8,301 nt of DNA from contig PKWT01000187.1 of assembly GCA_003132125.1 (NCBI GenBank), forward strand, positions 3,666-11,966. The letters run 5' to 3'. This document shows positions 1 to 7,343 of this stretch, in pieces. Numbering within the stretch: position 1 is the stretch's first letter; the number at the start of each line of letters is the position of its first letter. The DNA is from Micrococcales bacterium. Lineage in GTDB: Bacteria > Actinomycetota > Actinomycetes > Actinomycetales > Dermatophilaceae. Both the position numbers and the translations under genes were made by a program. The notes under the pieces are model-generated. The model was not told where the DNA came from. It worked only from the letters and a program-made list of their open reading frames with translations, and did not search any database.

Positions 1-87
1 GTGTGGGGTGCCATGACCTCGAACGAACGTGAGGCAGCCTATGCCGGTCCGCTCGGCTTCTCCACCGCAAGCCGAGCCGCGAGCTGA
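1..87 (+). other. Possible 3' end of an upstream reading frame or 24-codon small ORF
   Basis: Frame 1 is open from the window edge to a TGA at 85-87, two bases before the GTG of the S4-domain gene. It could be the C-terminal tail of a gene that begins outside the window. It could also be a 24-codon ORF from the ATG at 13, which has a GGGG stretch about five bases upstream as a weak Shine-Dalgarno. Third-position GC is lower than in the neighbouring genes and no family is recognisable. If translated, ribosomes ending at 87 could re-initiate on the S4 gene. Existence as a coding region is uncertain. Confidence 0.25.
51..77. repeat. Perfect 9-bp inverted repeat (hairpin) upstream of the S4 gene
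   Basis: GCTCGGCTT (51-59) and AAGCCGAGC (69-77) are perfect reverse complements separated by nine bases. The second arm ends 12 bases before the GTG of the S4 gene. No T-run follows, so it is not a textbook intrinsic terminator. It could end upstream transcription weakly, or shape the S4 gene's leader. Confidence 0.5.
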
Positions 88-89
88 AC

Positions 90-311
90 GTGGGCGACGC
101 CATCGAGGTGCCCATCCACGATGACATGATCCGACTGGGGCAGCTGGTGAAGCTGGCCGGTGTCGCCGATGACGGAGCGCACGCCCGGGCCCTGATCGAG
201 GGTGGCGAGGTCAGCGTGGACGGCGAGGTGGAGCTGCGACGGGGGCGCCAGGTCCATCCGGGCTCGACGGTCGAGGTCGCCGGGACGAGGATCCAGATCA
301 TCTCCGCCTGA
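90..311 (+). CDS. Small RNA-binding S4 domain protein (YbcJ/YaaA-like)
   Basis: A 73-residue protein that is almost entirely one S4 RNA-binding domain. After a short strand (residues 4-9) comes IRLGQLVKLAGVADDGAHAR (residues 14-33). The loop GGEVSVDGEVELRRGRQV follows (residues 38-55), then a closing strand ending near residue 70. This is the layout of the stand-alone S4 proteins related to E. coli YbcJ, which bind structured RNA; the specific target is not established here. The GTG at 90 is chosen because family members start with a similar IxVPIxDDxIRLGQ segment. It has no good Shine-Dalgarno and lies two bases after the TGA of an upstream frame, so translational coupling is possible. It converges on the esterase gene with a 51-bp gap in which I see no clear terminator. 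Confidence 0.88.
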   Translation: MGDAIEVPIHDDMIRLGQLVKLAGVADDGAHARALIEGGEVSVDGEVELRRGRQVHPGSTVEVAGTRIQIISA

Positions 312-362
312 GCGAGACAGGATGAGGCACGTGGGTGATGGACAAGGCGCGGCAAGGGTCAG

Positions 363-1301
363 TCAGAGCAGCGCAAGGATCGTCGCCGTGGCGTCGTACT
401 CGTCGGTGGTGACCCCGAGCGAGCGGTTGACCGGCGCGCCTCCGGGCCAGGTGTGACCGCCGCCGTTGACCGTGACCAGCTGGGCGCCGCAGGGGTACGT
501 GGTGGCCGCGATATGCGGGGCAACCCTCGTGGTGACGGCCTTCCGGCAGCCGTCGAGGGCAGCCCAGGCTGCAATGGCCGCAGTGGCGGGCGGGGTCGCA
601 AGGTATCCGGGCCGGTTGTCGGGTCCCCCATGGTAGGGATCGACCGGGTCGGCGTCGCCATGGACGGCGACGATCCGGAGCCGGCCGCAGCCCGCCGGCG
701 GGTTGATCGACGCCGCTACCGTGACCACCGCCCGGACCCTACCCGGCATGGCGCACGCCGCGAAGACGGCCATGTCACCACCATCACTTATCCCGGTGAT
801 CACGACTCGGGCCGGATCGGCGCATTCGGTGGCGACCAGTCGCGTCACCAGCTCGGACAGGAACGACACATCACGATTGCCGGGGGCCTCGGAGAGGATC
901 CAGGCCTTGGCGGACCCCGCAGCCTGAGGCAGCACCGCAAGCACGCCGGCTGCCATGGCCCGGGCCGGAATCCGGCTCTGTGCGGCGAGCTCCTCCGATG
1001 TCCTGCCGTATCCGGGCAGCCCGATCACCAGGGGTAGCCGGTGGTGACCGTCGTCCCCGGCCGGGACAGCGAACAGAGCCCGCCGTCCGCCGGGCAAAGC
1101 GAGAACTACTGTGCCGGCGACCCGTGCGTGGCCACAGTCCGGCCTGGGGCTCGGCGGTGGGGCGGTGGTCAGGACAGCCGTCGGCGCTGCCGAGGTTGGC
1201 CCCGGATTCCGTCCACTCGGGACCGCGGCAGGAGGGGATCCGGCGCAGCCGGCAACGGCCAGCATGAGCAGGATCGCGGCCCCGTGTGAAGGCAAGTGCA
1301 C
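363..1301 (-). CDS. PHB depolymerase/LpqC-family esterase, predicted lipoprotein
   Basis: Predicted secreted alpha/beta-hydrolase of the polyhydroxybutyrate depolymerase/feruloyl esterase group (LpqC-like), 312 residues from this GTG. Residues 1-19 form a hydrophobic signal ending in the lipobox VAGC, so Cys19 would be lipidated and the enzyme held outside the membrane. A Pro/Ala/Thr-rich linker follows (about 20-56). The catalytic set is visible: the nucleophile motif GISDGG (170-175, Ser172), HGDADPVDPY (214-223) with the likely Asp218, and GGGHTWPGG (280-288) with His283. Family members hydrolyse polyester or aromatic-ester bonds; the substrate here is unknown. An in-frame GTG at 1337 would add 12 residues including three acidic ones, which suits a signal peptide poorly. 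The chosen GTG has a GGGGAGGG stretch about 11 bases upstream. The signal n-region has no Lys or Arg, which is unusual. It lies downstream of the CtaG-like gene on the same strand, probably cotranscribed. Confidence 0.86.
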   Translation of the reverse strand: MHLPSHGAAILLMLAVAGCAGSPPAAVPSGRNPGPTSAAPTAVLTTAPPPSPRPDCGHARVAGTVVLALPGGRRALFAVPAGDDGHHRLPLVIGLPGYGRTSEELAAQSRIPARAMAAGVLAVLPQAAGSAKAWILSEAPGNRDVSFLSELVTRLVATECADPARVVITGISDGGDMAVFAACAMPGRVRAVVTVAASINPPAGCGRLRIVAVHGDADPVDPYHGGPDNRPGYLATPPATAAIAAWAALDGCRKAVTTRVAPHIAATTYPCGAQLVTVNGGGHTWPGGAPVNRSLGVTTDEYDATATILALL

Positions 1302-1338
1302 TGCCCCAGCATCCCTCCCCTCCCCGGTTTCGGCCACA

Positions 1339-1357
1339 AGGGGTTGGCCTCACCCCT
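1339..1357 (-). repeat. Short hairpin between the CtaG-like and esterase genes
   Basis: AGGGGT (1339-1344) and ACCCCT (1352-1357) are a perfect 6-bp inverted repeat with a seven-base loop. It lies in the short gap after the CtaG-like stop codon. With no T-run it is more likely a weak attenuator or mRNA stability element than a full terminator. It may be fortuitous in GC-rich DNA. Confidence 0.35.
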
Positions 1358-1360
1358 GGT

Positions 1361-2254
1361 TCATCGGCGATGGTCGGTGTACCGGGGGTCGGTCTCCCAC
1401 CACGGGCGGCCTGTGTCCGGTTCAGCGTCGAGCCGGGCATCCACGGCTTGGGCTTCGGCGGTATCCGAACGCACCCACCCCACGATGACCGCACCGAGCA
1501 GAGGCACCCCCACCAGCTCGCCGACAAGCAGGATGAGGCCGCCCCCGATCCGCTGATCCCATAACGGATCAGGGCGGCGGGCATAGTTGGCGACTTCCGG
1601 GGAAAGCAGCGTGGGCCAGGTCATGATGACCAGGCCTGGCACAGCGTCCAGGAGCCCGTCAGCGAAGGCGATCAGGGTGCGAACCGGGTGAGTGCACCAC
1701 GTTGGGAGCATCTGTTCCCCGAGCAGGGGCAGGACGACCAGCGTGCCGGTTCCCACCAACGCGAGGTAGGTCAGTTCACGCACCCACGGGTGATCCAGCG
1801 AGGCGCTCAGCCAAGGCGTCACGAATAACAGCAGCAGACAGCCCACCGCCAGCACCGAGCTGAACAGCGGGAACATGAACACCCGCGCCGGTCCCCCCCT
1901 GAGCCACCCGGCGAGCCCTTGCCCCCGTTCACCCCACGCCTGCTCCGCCAGCCCCAAGGGATCGCCCAACGCCAGGCCCACCGGCGTCACCGCCGAGAGA
2001 ACCACAGCCTGCGCCGCGGCCGCGGGGAGCAGGACGCCGCGGTATGCCGCCAAACCCCCTGCTGACGCCAACACCAGTGAACCGACGCCCAGCCCGAAGA
2101 ACCAGAGGGCGCGCAGCGGCGACCAGCGCACGCCGCGCCTGCGTGCGGCAGCCATGCCTGCCGCATACCCGGTGGTCAGCAAGACGACAAGCGCAAGCCC
2201 GATGGGGTCGGCGATCCACTGCGTGACCAGTGACGACGGCGTGAATGGTGGCAC
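1361..2254 (-). CDS. CtaG-like (Caa3-CtaG family) multipass membrane protein, divergent
   Basis: A 297-residue integral membrane protein with about seven hydrophobic helices (near residues 17-37, 48-70, 74-97, 125-147, 160-180, 194-215 and 236-260). Family signs are RALWFFGLGVGSL (48-60), LALGDPLGLA (94-103), TPWLSASLDHPWVRELTYLA (146-165), and DQRIGGGLILLVGE (233-246). The C-terminal tail WWETDPRY (285-292) is also typical of actinobacterial members. CtaG proteins help insert copper into cytochrome c oxidase. However, the segment that normally reads AHMxQHM reads PAAAAQAVV here (77-85), so the usual histidines are missing and a copper role is doubtful. The GTG start at 2252-2254 lacks a good Shine-Dalgarno. 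It is probably the first gene of a two-gene unit with the esterase lipoprotein. Confidence 0.78.
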   Translation of the reverse strand: MPPFTPSSLVTQWIADPIGLALVVLLTTGYAAGMAAARRRGVRWSPLRALWFFGLGVGSLVLASAGGLAAYRGVLLPAAAAQAVVLSAVTPVGLALGDPLGLAEQAWGERGQGLAGWLRGGPARVFMFPLFSSVLAVGCLLLLFVTPWLSASLDHPWVRELTYLALVGTGTLVVLPLLGEQMLPTWCTHPVRTLIAFADGLLDAVPGLVIMTWPTLLSPEVANYARRPDPLWDQRIGGGLILLVGELVGVPLLGAVIVGWVRSDTAEAQAVDARLDAEPDTGRPWWETDPRYTDHRR

Positions 2255-2271
2255 GGGGTCAGTCTGGCCCC
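2255..2271. promoter_or_regulatory. 17-bp dyad symmetry abutting the CtaG-like start codon
   Basis: GGGGTCAGTCTGGCCCC is an almost perfect palindrome centred on 2263; only one pair is mismatched. It touches the GTG of the CtaG-like gene and lies in the divergent gap with the GNAT remnant. It could be an operator for a dimeric repressor or a leader hairpin. No known regulator site is recognised. Confidence 0.3.
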
Positions 2272-2330
2272 GATCCTTTCACCACCGGGCAAGGGCGCGG
2301 CCATCCGGACGTTTGAGGCAAGATGCGGGC

Positions 2331-2727
2331 ATGAATGAGGACTCCATGCGGGGCGGTTTCACTCACGATCCAGGCGAGTACCTGAACCGAGTCGGCGACT
2401 TCCTTCGCGGGATGCCGGTAGAGCACAACGTCTTGTTGAGCAACGCTTCCAGACGCGCAGGGCGGGAACAGATCAACGACGCAGACCTCTGGTTGTGGGT
2501 GGAAGCCGGCAATGAGGTGGTGGCGGCGGCCCAGCACACGCCACCCCATGGCGCCTACCTCTCGACCGGCCCGGGCGAGGCGATGAGACTCATGGCCCAG
2601 ATGCTCTGGGAACAGCGCCCGTGGCTGCCCGGCGTCGCAGGTACGACACCCTCGCCGGGGGAAGGAAGTGGGCTATCGCCGTGTGGGCGATACGGTCCAG
2701 CTGCGATTCCCGCGACGCAGCCAGTGA
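2331..2727 (+). pseudogene. GNAT-family acetyltransferase remnant with internal deletion and frame change
   Basis: From the ATG at 2331 (or the in-frame ATG at 2346, which has AGGA just upstream), about 104 codons match the N-terminal domain of a common actinobacterial GNAT acetyltransferase type. Key stretches are VGDFLRGMPVEHNVLLS, DLWLWVEAG, AAQHTPPHGAYLSTGP and RPWLPGVAG, ending near 2642. The acetyl-CoA-binding GNAT core (R/Q-x-x-G-x-G/A) is absent. In another frame, 2671-2727 encodes GYRRVGDTVQLRF and a few more residues before a TGA, which looks like the extreme C-terminus of the same family. I infer an internal deletion of roughly 130 codons, with a junction in about 2643-2667. In the N-terminal frame the ORF runs on for 157 codons in total, through the hairpin at 2735-2766 and into groEL antisense, ending at 2804; that tail has no family resemblance. 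An acetyltransferase function is very unlikely to remain. Confidence 0.75.
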
Positions 2728-2734
2728 GCGCAGC

Positions 2735-2766
2735 GAAGGCCGCAACCCCGAGGGGCTGCGGCCTTC
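2735..2766. terminator. Strong bidirectional hairpin terminator between GNAT remnant and groEL
   Basis: GAAGGCCGCA (2735-2744) pairs perfectly with TGCGGCCTTC (2757-2766). One mismatch (A2745/C2756) is followed by an inner CCCC/GGGG stem closed by a two-base loop. It sits 8 bases after the remnant's stop and 19 bases beyond the groEL stop on the other strand, so it can serve both convergent transcripts. There is no strong U-tract on either side, as is common for high-GC actinobacteria. Confidence 0.8.
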
Positions 2767-2785
2767 GTGGCTCTAGAGGCGTTGG

Positions 2786-4402
<1,617 letters not shown>

Positions 4403-4445
4403 GTGCTTCCTTAACTACTCACAGTTCTTGGGTATTGATGACAGA

Positions 4446-4483
4446 GCCCCGACGCGAACCTGTTGCAGGCACGTCGCCGGGGC
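4446..4483 (-). ncRNA. Structured hairpin in the groES-groEL intercistronic spacer
   Basis: A nested stem-loop within the 101-bp spacer: an outer GCCCCG/CGGGGC stem (4446-4451 with 4478-4483), a middle ACG/CGT stem with a three-base bulge, and an inner CCTG/CAGG stem (4459-4462 with 4466-4469) with loop TTG. In the minus-strand transcript it lies about 20 bases after the groES stop and well before the groEL Shine-Dalgarno. No U-tract follows. It could mark an mRNA processing site, protect a 3' end, or cause partial termination that raises GroES relative to GroEL. This is a cis-acting RNA structure, not an independent RNA gene. Confidence 0.5.
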
Positions 4484-4503
4484 GCGTCATACAGCGGCTG
4501 AAA

Positions 4504-4800
4504 TCAGCGGACAACGACCGCGAGGACGTCACGAGCAGACAGGATGAGGTACTCATCACCGTCGTACTTGACCTCGGTGCCGCCGTACTTGCTGTAGATG
4601 ACCTTGTCGCCGACGGCAACGTCGAGCGGAACGCGGTTGCCGTTGTCGTCGATCCGGCCTGGACCGATCGCCAGGACCTCGCCCTCCTGGGGCTTCTCCT
4701 TGGCGGTGTCCGGGATCACGAGGCCAGATGCAGTGGTCTGCTCGGCCTCGCTGGACTTGACGACGATGCGGTCTTCGAGGGGCTTGATGGAAACCGACAC
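4504..4800 (-). CDS. groES: 10 kDa co-chaperonin GroES
   Basis: 98-residue co-chaperonin forming the heptameric lid on GroEL. It opens with SVSIKPLEDRIVVK (residues 2-15), the standard N-terminal strand. The mobile loop that docks on GroEL is TTASGLVIPDTAKEKPQEG (22-40). GEVLAIGPGR (40-49), the roof region, and GDKVIYSKYGGTEVKYDGDEY (64-84) follow, and it ends DVLAVVVR. Length is normal. The GTG at 4798-4800 is chosen because it gives the family's usual N-terminus and has AGGGGAGGT five bases upstream. The frame stays open further upstream but encodes nothing GroES-like. It is the first gene of the groES-groEL operon, with a leader of roughly 150 bases after the predicted start of transcription. 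Confidence 0.97.
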   Translation of the reverse strand: MSVSIKPLEDRIVVKSSEAEQTTASGLVIPDTAKEKPQEGEVLAIGPGRIDDNGNRVPLDVAVGDKVIYSKYGGTEVKYDGDEYLILSARDVLAVVVR

Positions 4801-4931
4801 GTGGGACCTCCCCTTCGGGAATGTCGAAGATGGACAGGAACGAATGCTGTGCAGGGAGCGCTGTGAGCGATCCGTGCTGCGATGGGTGCGCTGGTCGCCG
4901 TCGCGGGGGTCGACCTGCTCACTGCTCGCGG

Positions 4932-4958
4932 TTAGCACTTGCCTATGGCGAGTGCTAA
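4932..4958. promoter_or_regulatory. CIRCE element (HrcA operator), proximal to groES
   Basis: TTAGCACTT - nine bases - GAGTGCTAA matches the CIRCE consensus TTAGCACTC-N9-GAGTGCTAA with a single mismatch in the left arm. CIRCE is the binding site of the heat-shock repressor HrcA. On the minus strand the predicted transcription start of groES falls inside or at the edge of this element, so bound HrcA would block initiation. Confidence 0.95.
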
Positions 4959-4962
4959 TCAG

Positions 4963-4992
4963 AATCTAGGTCGCCGATTAGCACTCGGTCAA
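4963..4992 (-). promoter_or_regulatory. Predicted sigma70-type groES-groEL promoter
   Basis: Read on the minus strand, TTGACC (4987-4992) is the -35 and TAGATT (4963-4968) the -10, with an 18-base spacer. The -35 lies inside the spacer of the distal CIRCE, and the -10 lies between the two CIRCE elements. The start of transcription is expected near 4955-4957, in the proximal CIRCE. This placement is a good fit to repression by HrcA. Confidence 0.72.
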
Positions 4993-5004
4993 CTCGAGTG
5001 CCAG
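4978..5004. promoter_or_regulatory. Second CIRCE element (HrcA operator), distal to groES
   Basis: TTAGCACTC - nine bases - GAGTGCCAG. The left arm is a perfect CIRCE arm and the right arm has two mismatches to GAGTGCTAA. It overlaps the -35 of the groES promoter. Its other end is 57 bases from the start codon of the divergent methyltransferase gene, so it could also affect that gene. Confidence 0.88.
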
Positions 5005-5061
5005 AAATCAGCCCTCAGCCGAGTGGGCAGCGACCCGTCCTGATGGTGGAGGATGGCAGCC

Positions 5062-6297
5062 ATGGACCTCGCCGCAGTGAAGAAGCTGATCTCCGGCGAG
5101 GGCTGGGGCCTGTTGCAGTCCCTCCCCCCGTACGACGAAACCACCGTTCTCGCGCTGGGCGAGGGGCTGCGTGCGGCAGGGTTCGACACGGACCTGGTCG
5201 CGGCCGCGTTAACGCAGTCACGGCTGCGAGCCAGGGGCCGCGAGAAGTTTGGGGACTTCGCTGCAGGCATGTTGTTCACCGCTGACGGGCTCGAACAGGC
5301 CACGAGGCTGGAGATCGCGGCCCGTCACGCCCAGCGGTTCCGCCGGGCCGGGATCCGCCAGGTGATCGACCTCGGCTGCGGCATCGGCGCCGACGCCATG
5401 GCTATCGCAGGGCTTGACCTCCAGGTCAATGCCGTCGAGGTCGACGAGATGACCGCACTGCTGGCCGGGGTGAACCTGCGGCACTGGCCCGGAGCTGTCG
5501 TGTCCGTCGGGGCTGTGGAAGACACCCAGCTGCCGACAGGTGAGGGGGCACGGCATACCGGCGCCTGGCTCGATCCGGCCCGGCGAACTCCTGGGGTCTC
5601 GGACGCACACGGCCGGACCCGGCGCGTGTTCAGGCTTGACGCCATCTCACCGTCGTGGGCCGCTGTACAGTCCATCGCGCGGTCGCTGCCGGCCACCGGA
5701 GCCAAGATGTCTCCGTCATTGCCTCATGCCGCGGTGCCCGCAGGCACCGAAGCACAATGGACATCGTTCGCCGGCGAGGTGCTGGAGTGCGCGATCTGGT
5801 GGGGCCCCCTGGTGACCAAGGCTGGGCGGTCGGCGATGGTGATCGGCTCCAAAGGCCGGTCGTACACCGTGCGCGAGGCGGACGCCGGCCCCTCCGGTGG
5901 GTCTGCGCCGGTGGCTTCGTCGTTGGCGCAGGTCGGGGCGTGGCTGTACGAGCCGGATCGGGCCGTCATCCGGGCCGGGCTCACGGGCGCGCTGACCTCG
6001 GCCGTGGACGGCGTCGAGCTCGACTCCGGCGTGGGCTACGTGACCTCGTCCAAGTGCGTCGAGGTCGGCTATGCCCGGCGGTTCGCCGTCACCGAGTCAA
6101 TGCCGTTGAACGTCAAGGCGCTTCGGGCGTGGCTGCGGGATCGCGATGTCGGTCGCCTGACGATCAAGAAGCGTGGAGTGACGCTGGATGCAGATGGGCT
6201 GCGTCATCAGCTGAGGCTTTCCGGCCCGGAGGAGATGACCCTGGTGGTCACCAGGGTGCGCAACCACCAGGTCTGCCTCGTCGTCCGACCGGCCTGA
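5062..6297 (+). CDS. Class I SAM-dependent methyltransferase with THUMP-like domain
   Basis: 411-residue protein of an actinobacterial family that pairs a Rossmann methyltransferase domain with a C-terminal THUMP-like domain. Motif I for S-adenosylmethionine is VIDLGCGIGADAMAIA (residues 101-116). The following acidic strand is NAVEVDE (123-129). DPARR (171-175) sits where class I enzymes carry the catalytic-site loop. KMSPSLPHAAVP (215-226) is a conserved family stretch. The C-terminal part begins at YEPDRAVIRAGL (296-307) and includes LTIKKRGV (366-373). THUMP domains bind RNA, so a tRNA or rRNA substrate is a reasonable inference, but none is demonstrated. The ATG at 5062 is preferred because GGTGGAGG ends nine bases upstream; the ATG at 5053 directly abuts that Shine-Dalgarno. 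It is divergent from groES across a 261-bp gap with two CIRCE elements, and converges on menC with a 15-bp gap. Confidence 0.86.
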   Translation: MDLAAVKKLISGEGWGLLQSLPPYDETTVLALGEGLRAAGFDTDLVAAALTQSRLRARGREKFGDFAAGMLFTADGLEQATRLEIAARHAQRFRRAGIRQVIDLGCGIGADAMAIAGLDLQVNAVEVDEMTALLAGVNLRHWPGAVVSVGAVEDTQLPTGEGARHTGAWLDPARRTPGVSDAHGRTRRVFRLDAISPSWAAVQSIARSLPATGAKMSPSLPHAAVPAGTEAQWTSFAGEVLECAIWWGPLVTKAGRSAMVIGSKGRSYTVREADAGPSGGSAPVASSLAQVGAWLYEPDRAVIRAGLTGALTSAVDGVELDSGVGYVTSSKCVEVGYARRFAVTESMPLNVKALRAWLRDRDVGRLTIKKRGVTLDADGLRHQLRLSGPEEMTLVVTRVRNHQVCLVVRPA

Positions 6298-6316
6298 TTC
6301 GAGGCCCTGAGATCAG
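6294..6316. repeat. Short inverted repeat spanning two convergent stop codons
   Basis: CTGAT (6294-6298) and ATCAG (6312-6316) overlap the stop codons of the methyltransferase and menC genes and could form a 5-bp stem with a 13-base loop. This is too weak to call a terminator. No better hairpin is visible in the 15-bp gap, so the two transcripts may overlap at their ends. Confidence 0.2.
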
Positions 6317-7317
6317 CTCGGGGCGGTCAGCAGCCCGTGGCAGCGGATCACCCGCTCGCGCCACCACTGCTCACGGTCTGCCGGAGCCTTCCAGCGCTCG
6401 AGCAGCTCCTCGTCGATGGTGAGCTCCCGCAACGCAATCGAGCCGGCCAGTGGCACAAGGGAGTCATCGGTGACGTCACCCGCCATCAGCTCAAGGGTGC
6501 CGAGGCCACAAGCGAAAGGCAGCTCGGGCAGGGCTGCGGCCAGCGCGAGACCAGCGCGGATGCCGACGCTTGTGTCCAACGCGCTGGAGACCACGGTCGG
6601 CAGCCCGCACTCCTTCGCGATGTCGAGCGCGGCCTGCACCCCACCCAGCGGCGCCACCTTGATCACGATGACGTCGGCCGCTTCTTCGCGTACCACTCGC
6701 ATCGGGTCAGCGGCACGCCGAATCGACTCGTCGGCCGCCACCAGGACGTCAATGCCGTTGCGTGCCAAGGCAACTCGCAACGAGGCTAGTTCTTCGACGG
6801 TGGCGCACGGCTGCTCGGCATACTCCAGCCCGTATGCCGACAGCCGCCTGAGCGCGTCCGTCGCCTCGGCGACCGTCCAGCCACCGTTGGCATCCACCCG
6901 GATCCGCGCCCCCGGACCCATCACGTCCCGGACCGCGGCCACCCGGTCCACATCGTCCTTGAGCACTTGGCCCCGTTCGGCGACCTTGACCTTGGCAGTT
7001 GAGCACCCGTCATACCGCGCGAGAATCCCAGCGACCTCGCGTACGAGGACCGCAGGCACCGTCGCGTTCACCGGAATCGACGTGCGCACCGGATCCGGCC
7101 AACCGACCCACCCGGCCTCGATGGCCGCCGCCAGCCAGCGGGAGGCCTCGGCATCGTCGTACTCGGGGAACGGCGAGAACTCACCCCACCCCTTCGGGCC
7201 GTGAACCACGGCCACCTCACGCACGGTCACACCCCTGAACCTGACCCGCATAGGGATCTGCACCACCGACAACGTGGCGAGCACCTCGGCAAGATCAGGC
7301 GATACGCGGAGCGACAT
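6313..7317 (-). CDS. menC: o-Succinylbenzoate synthase MenC
   Basis: 334-residue enolase-superfamily enzyme that dehydrates SHCHC to o-succinylbenzoate in menaquinone synthesis. The N-terminal capping domain carries GWGEFSPFPEYD (43-54), typical of actinobacterial MenC. The barrel holds the full catalytic set: the KxK pair in AKVKV (Lys109, Lys111), metal ligands Asp142 (DANGGW), Glu168 (EQP) and Asp196 (ADES), and the second catalytic lysine Lys220 in IKVAPLGG. The ATG at 7317 is chosen because GAGGA lies about seven bases upstream on the minus strand and the N-terminus fits the family. The frame is open upstream to 7890, but that part is antisense to menB and encodes nothing MenC-like. menB diverges from it with 18 bp between the start codons. 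Confidence 0.95.
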   Translation of the reverse strand: MSLRVSPDLAEVLATLSVVQIPMRVRFRGVTVREVAVVHGPKGWGEFSPFPEYDDAEASRWLAAAIEAGWVGWPDPVRTSIPVNATVPAVLVREVAGILARYDGCSTAKVKVAERGQVLKDDVDRVAAVRDVMGPGARIRVDANGGWTVAEATDALRRLSAYGLEYAEQPCATVEELASLRVALARNGIDVLVAADESIRRAADPMRVVREEAADVIVIKVAPLGGVQAALDIAKECGLPTVVSSALDTSVGIRAGLALAAALPELPFACGLGTLELMAGDVTDDSLVPLAGSIALRELTIDEELLERWKAPADREQWWRERVIRCHGLLTAPS

Positions 7318-7322
7318 GCGCC

Positions 7323-7328
7323 TATCCT
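7323..7328 (+). promoter_or_regulatory. Candidate -10 box for a leaderless menB transcript
   Basis: TATCCT fits the actinobacterial TAnnnT -10 pattern and ends exactly seven bases before the GTG at 7336. That is the spacing expected if transcription starts on the start codon itself. menB has no Shine-Dalgarno at this GTG, which agrees with leaderless initiation. No clear -35 is seen, which is tolerated by many actinobacterial promoters. Confidence 0.45.
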
Positions 7329-7343
7329 CGCTGACGTGAGCGA
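7328..7343. promoter_or_regulatory. 16-bp palindrome over the menB start, possible menB/menC operator
   Basis: TCGCTGACGTGAGCGA is palindromic except for one mismatched pair (7333/7338). It begins in the candidate -10 of menB, covers its GTG, and lies upstream of the menC Shine-Dalgarno. A dimeric regulator here could affect both divergent genes. No known operator is recognised and it may be chance. Confidence 0.3.

Noticed and set aside
453..1037. 194-codon plus-strand frame opposite the esterase gene
   Set aside because: The minus strand carries a clear catalytic triad and lipobox. The plus frame is Gly/Arg/Asp-rich without a recognisable domain.
1875..2330. Upstream extension of the GNAT remnant frame
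   Set aside because: It is antisense to the CtaG-like gene and low-complexity (Pro/Ala/Arg). GNAT similarity begins only near 2331-2346.
4801..4938. 46-residue N-terminal extension of GroES
   Set aside because: GroES starts are highly conserved and match the GTG at 4800 with its strong Shine-Dalgarno. The extension lies in the leader and reaches into the CIRCE element.
5053..5061. ATG at 5053 as the methyltransferase start
   Set aside because: The Shine-Dalgarno GGTGGAGG ends directly against it with no spacer. The ATG at 5062 has a nine-base spacer.
5655..6422. 255-codon frame overlapping the methyltransferase gene
   Set aside because: It is the +1 shadow of a well-supported methyltransferase reading, Arg/Gly-rich, and crosses its stop codon and the menC 3' end.
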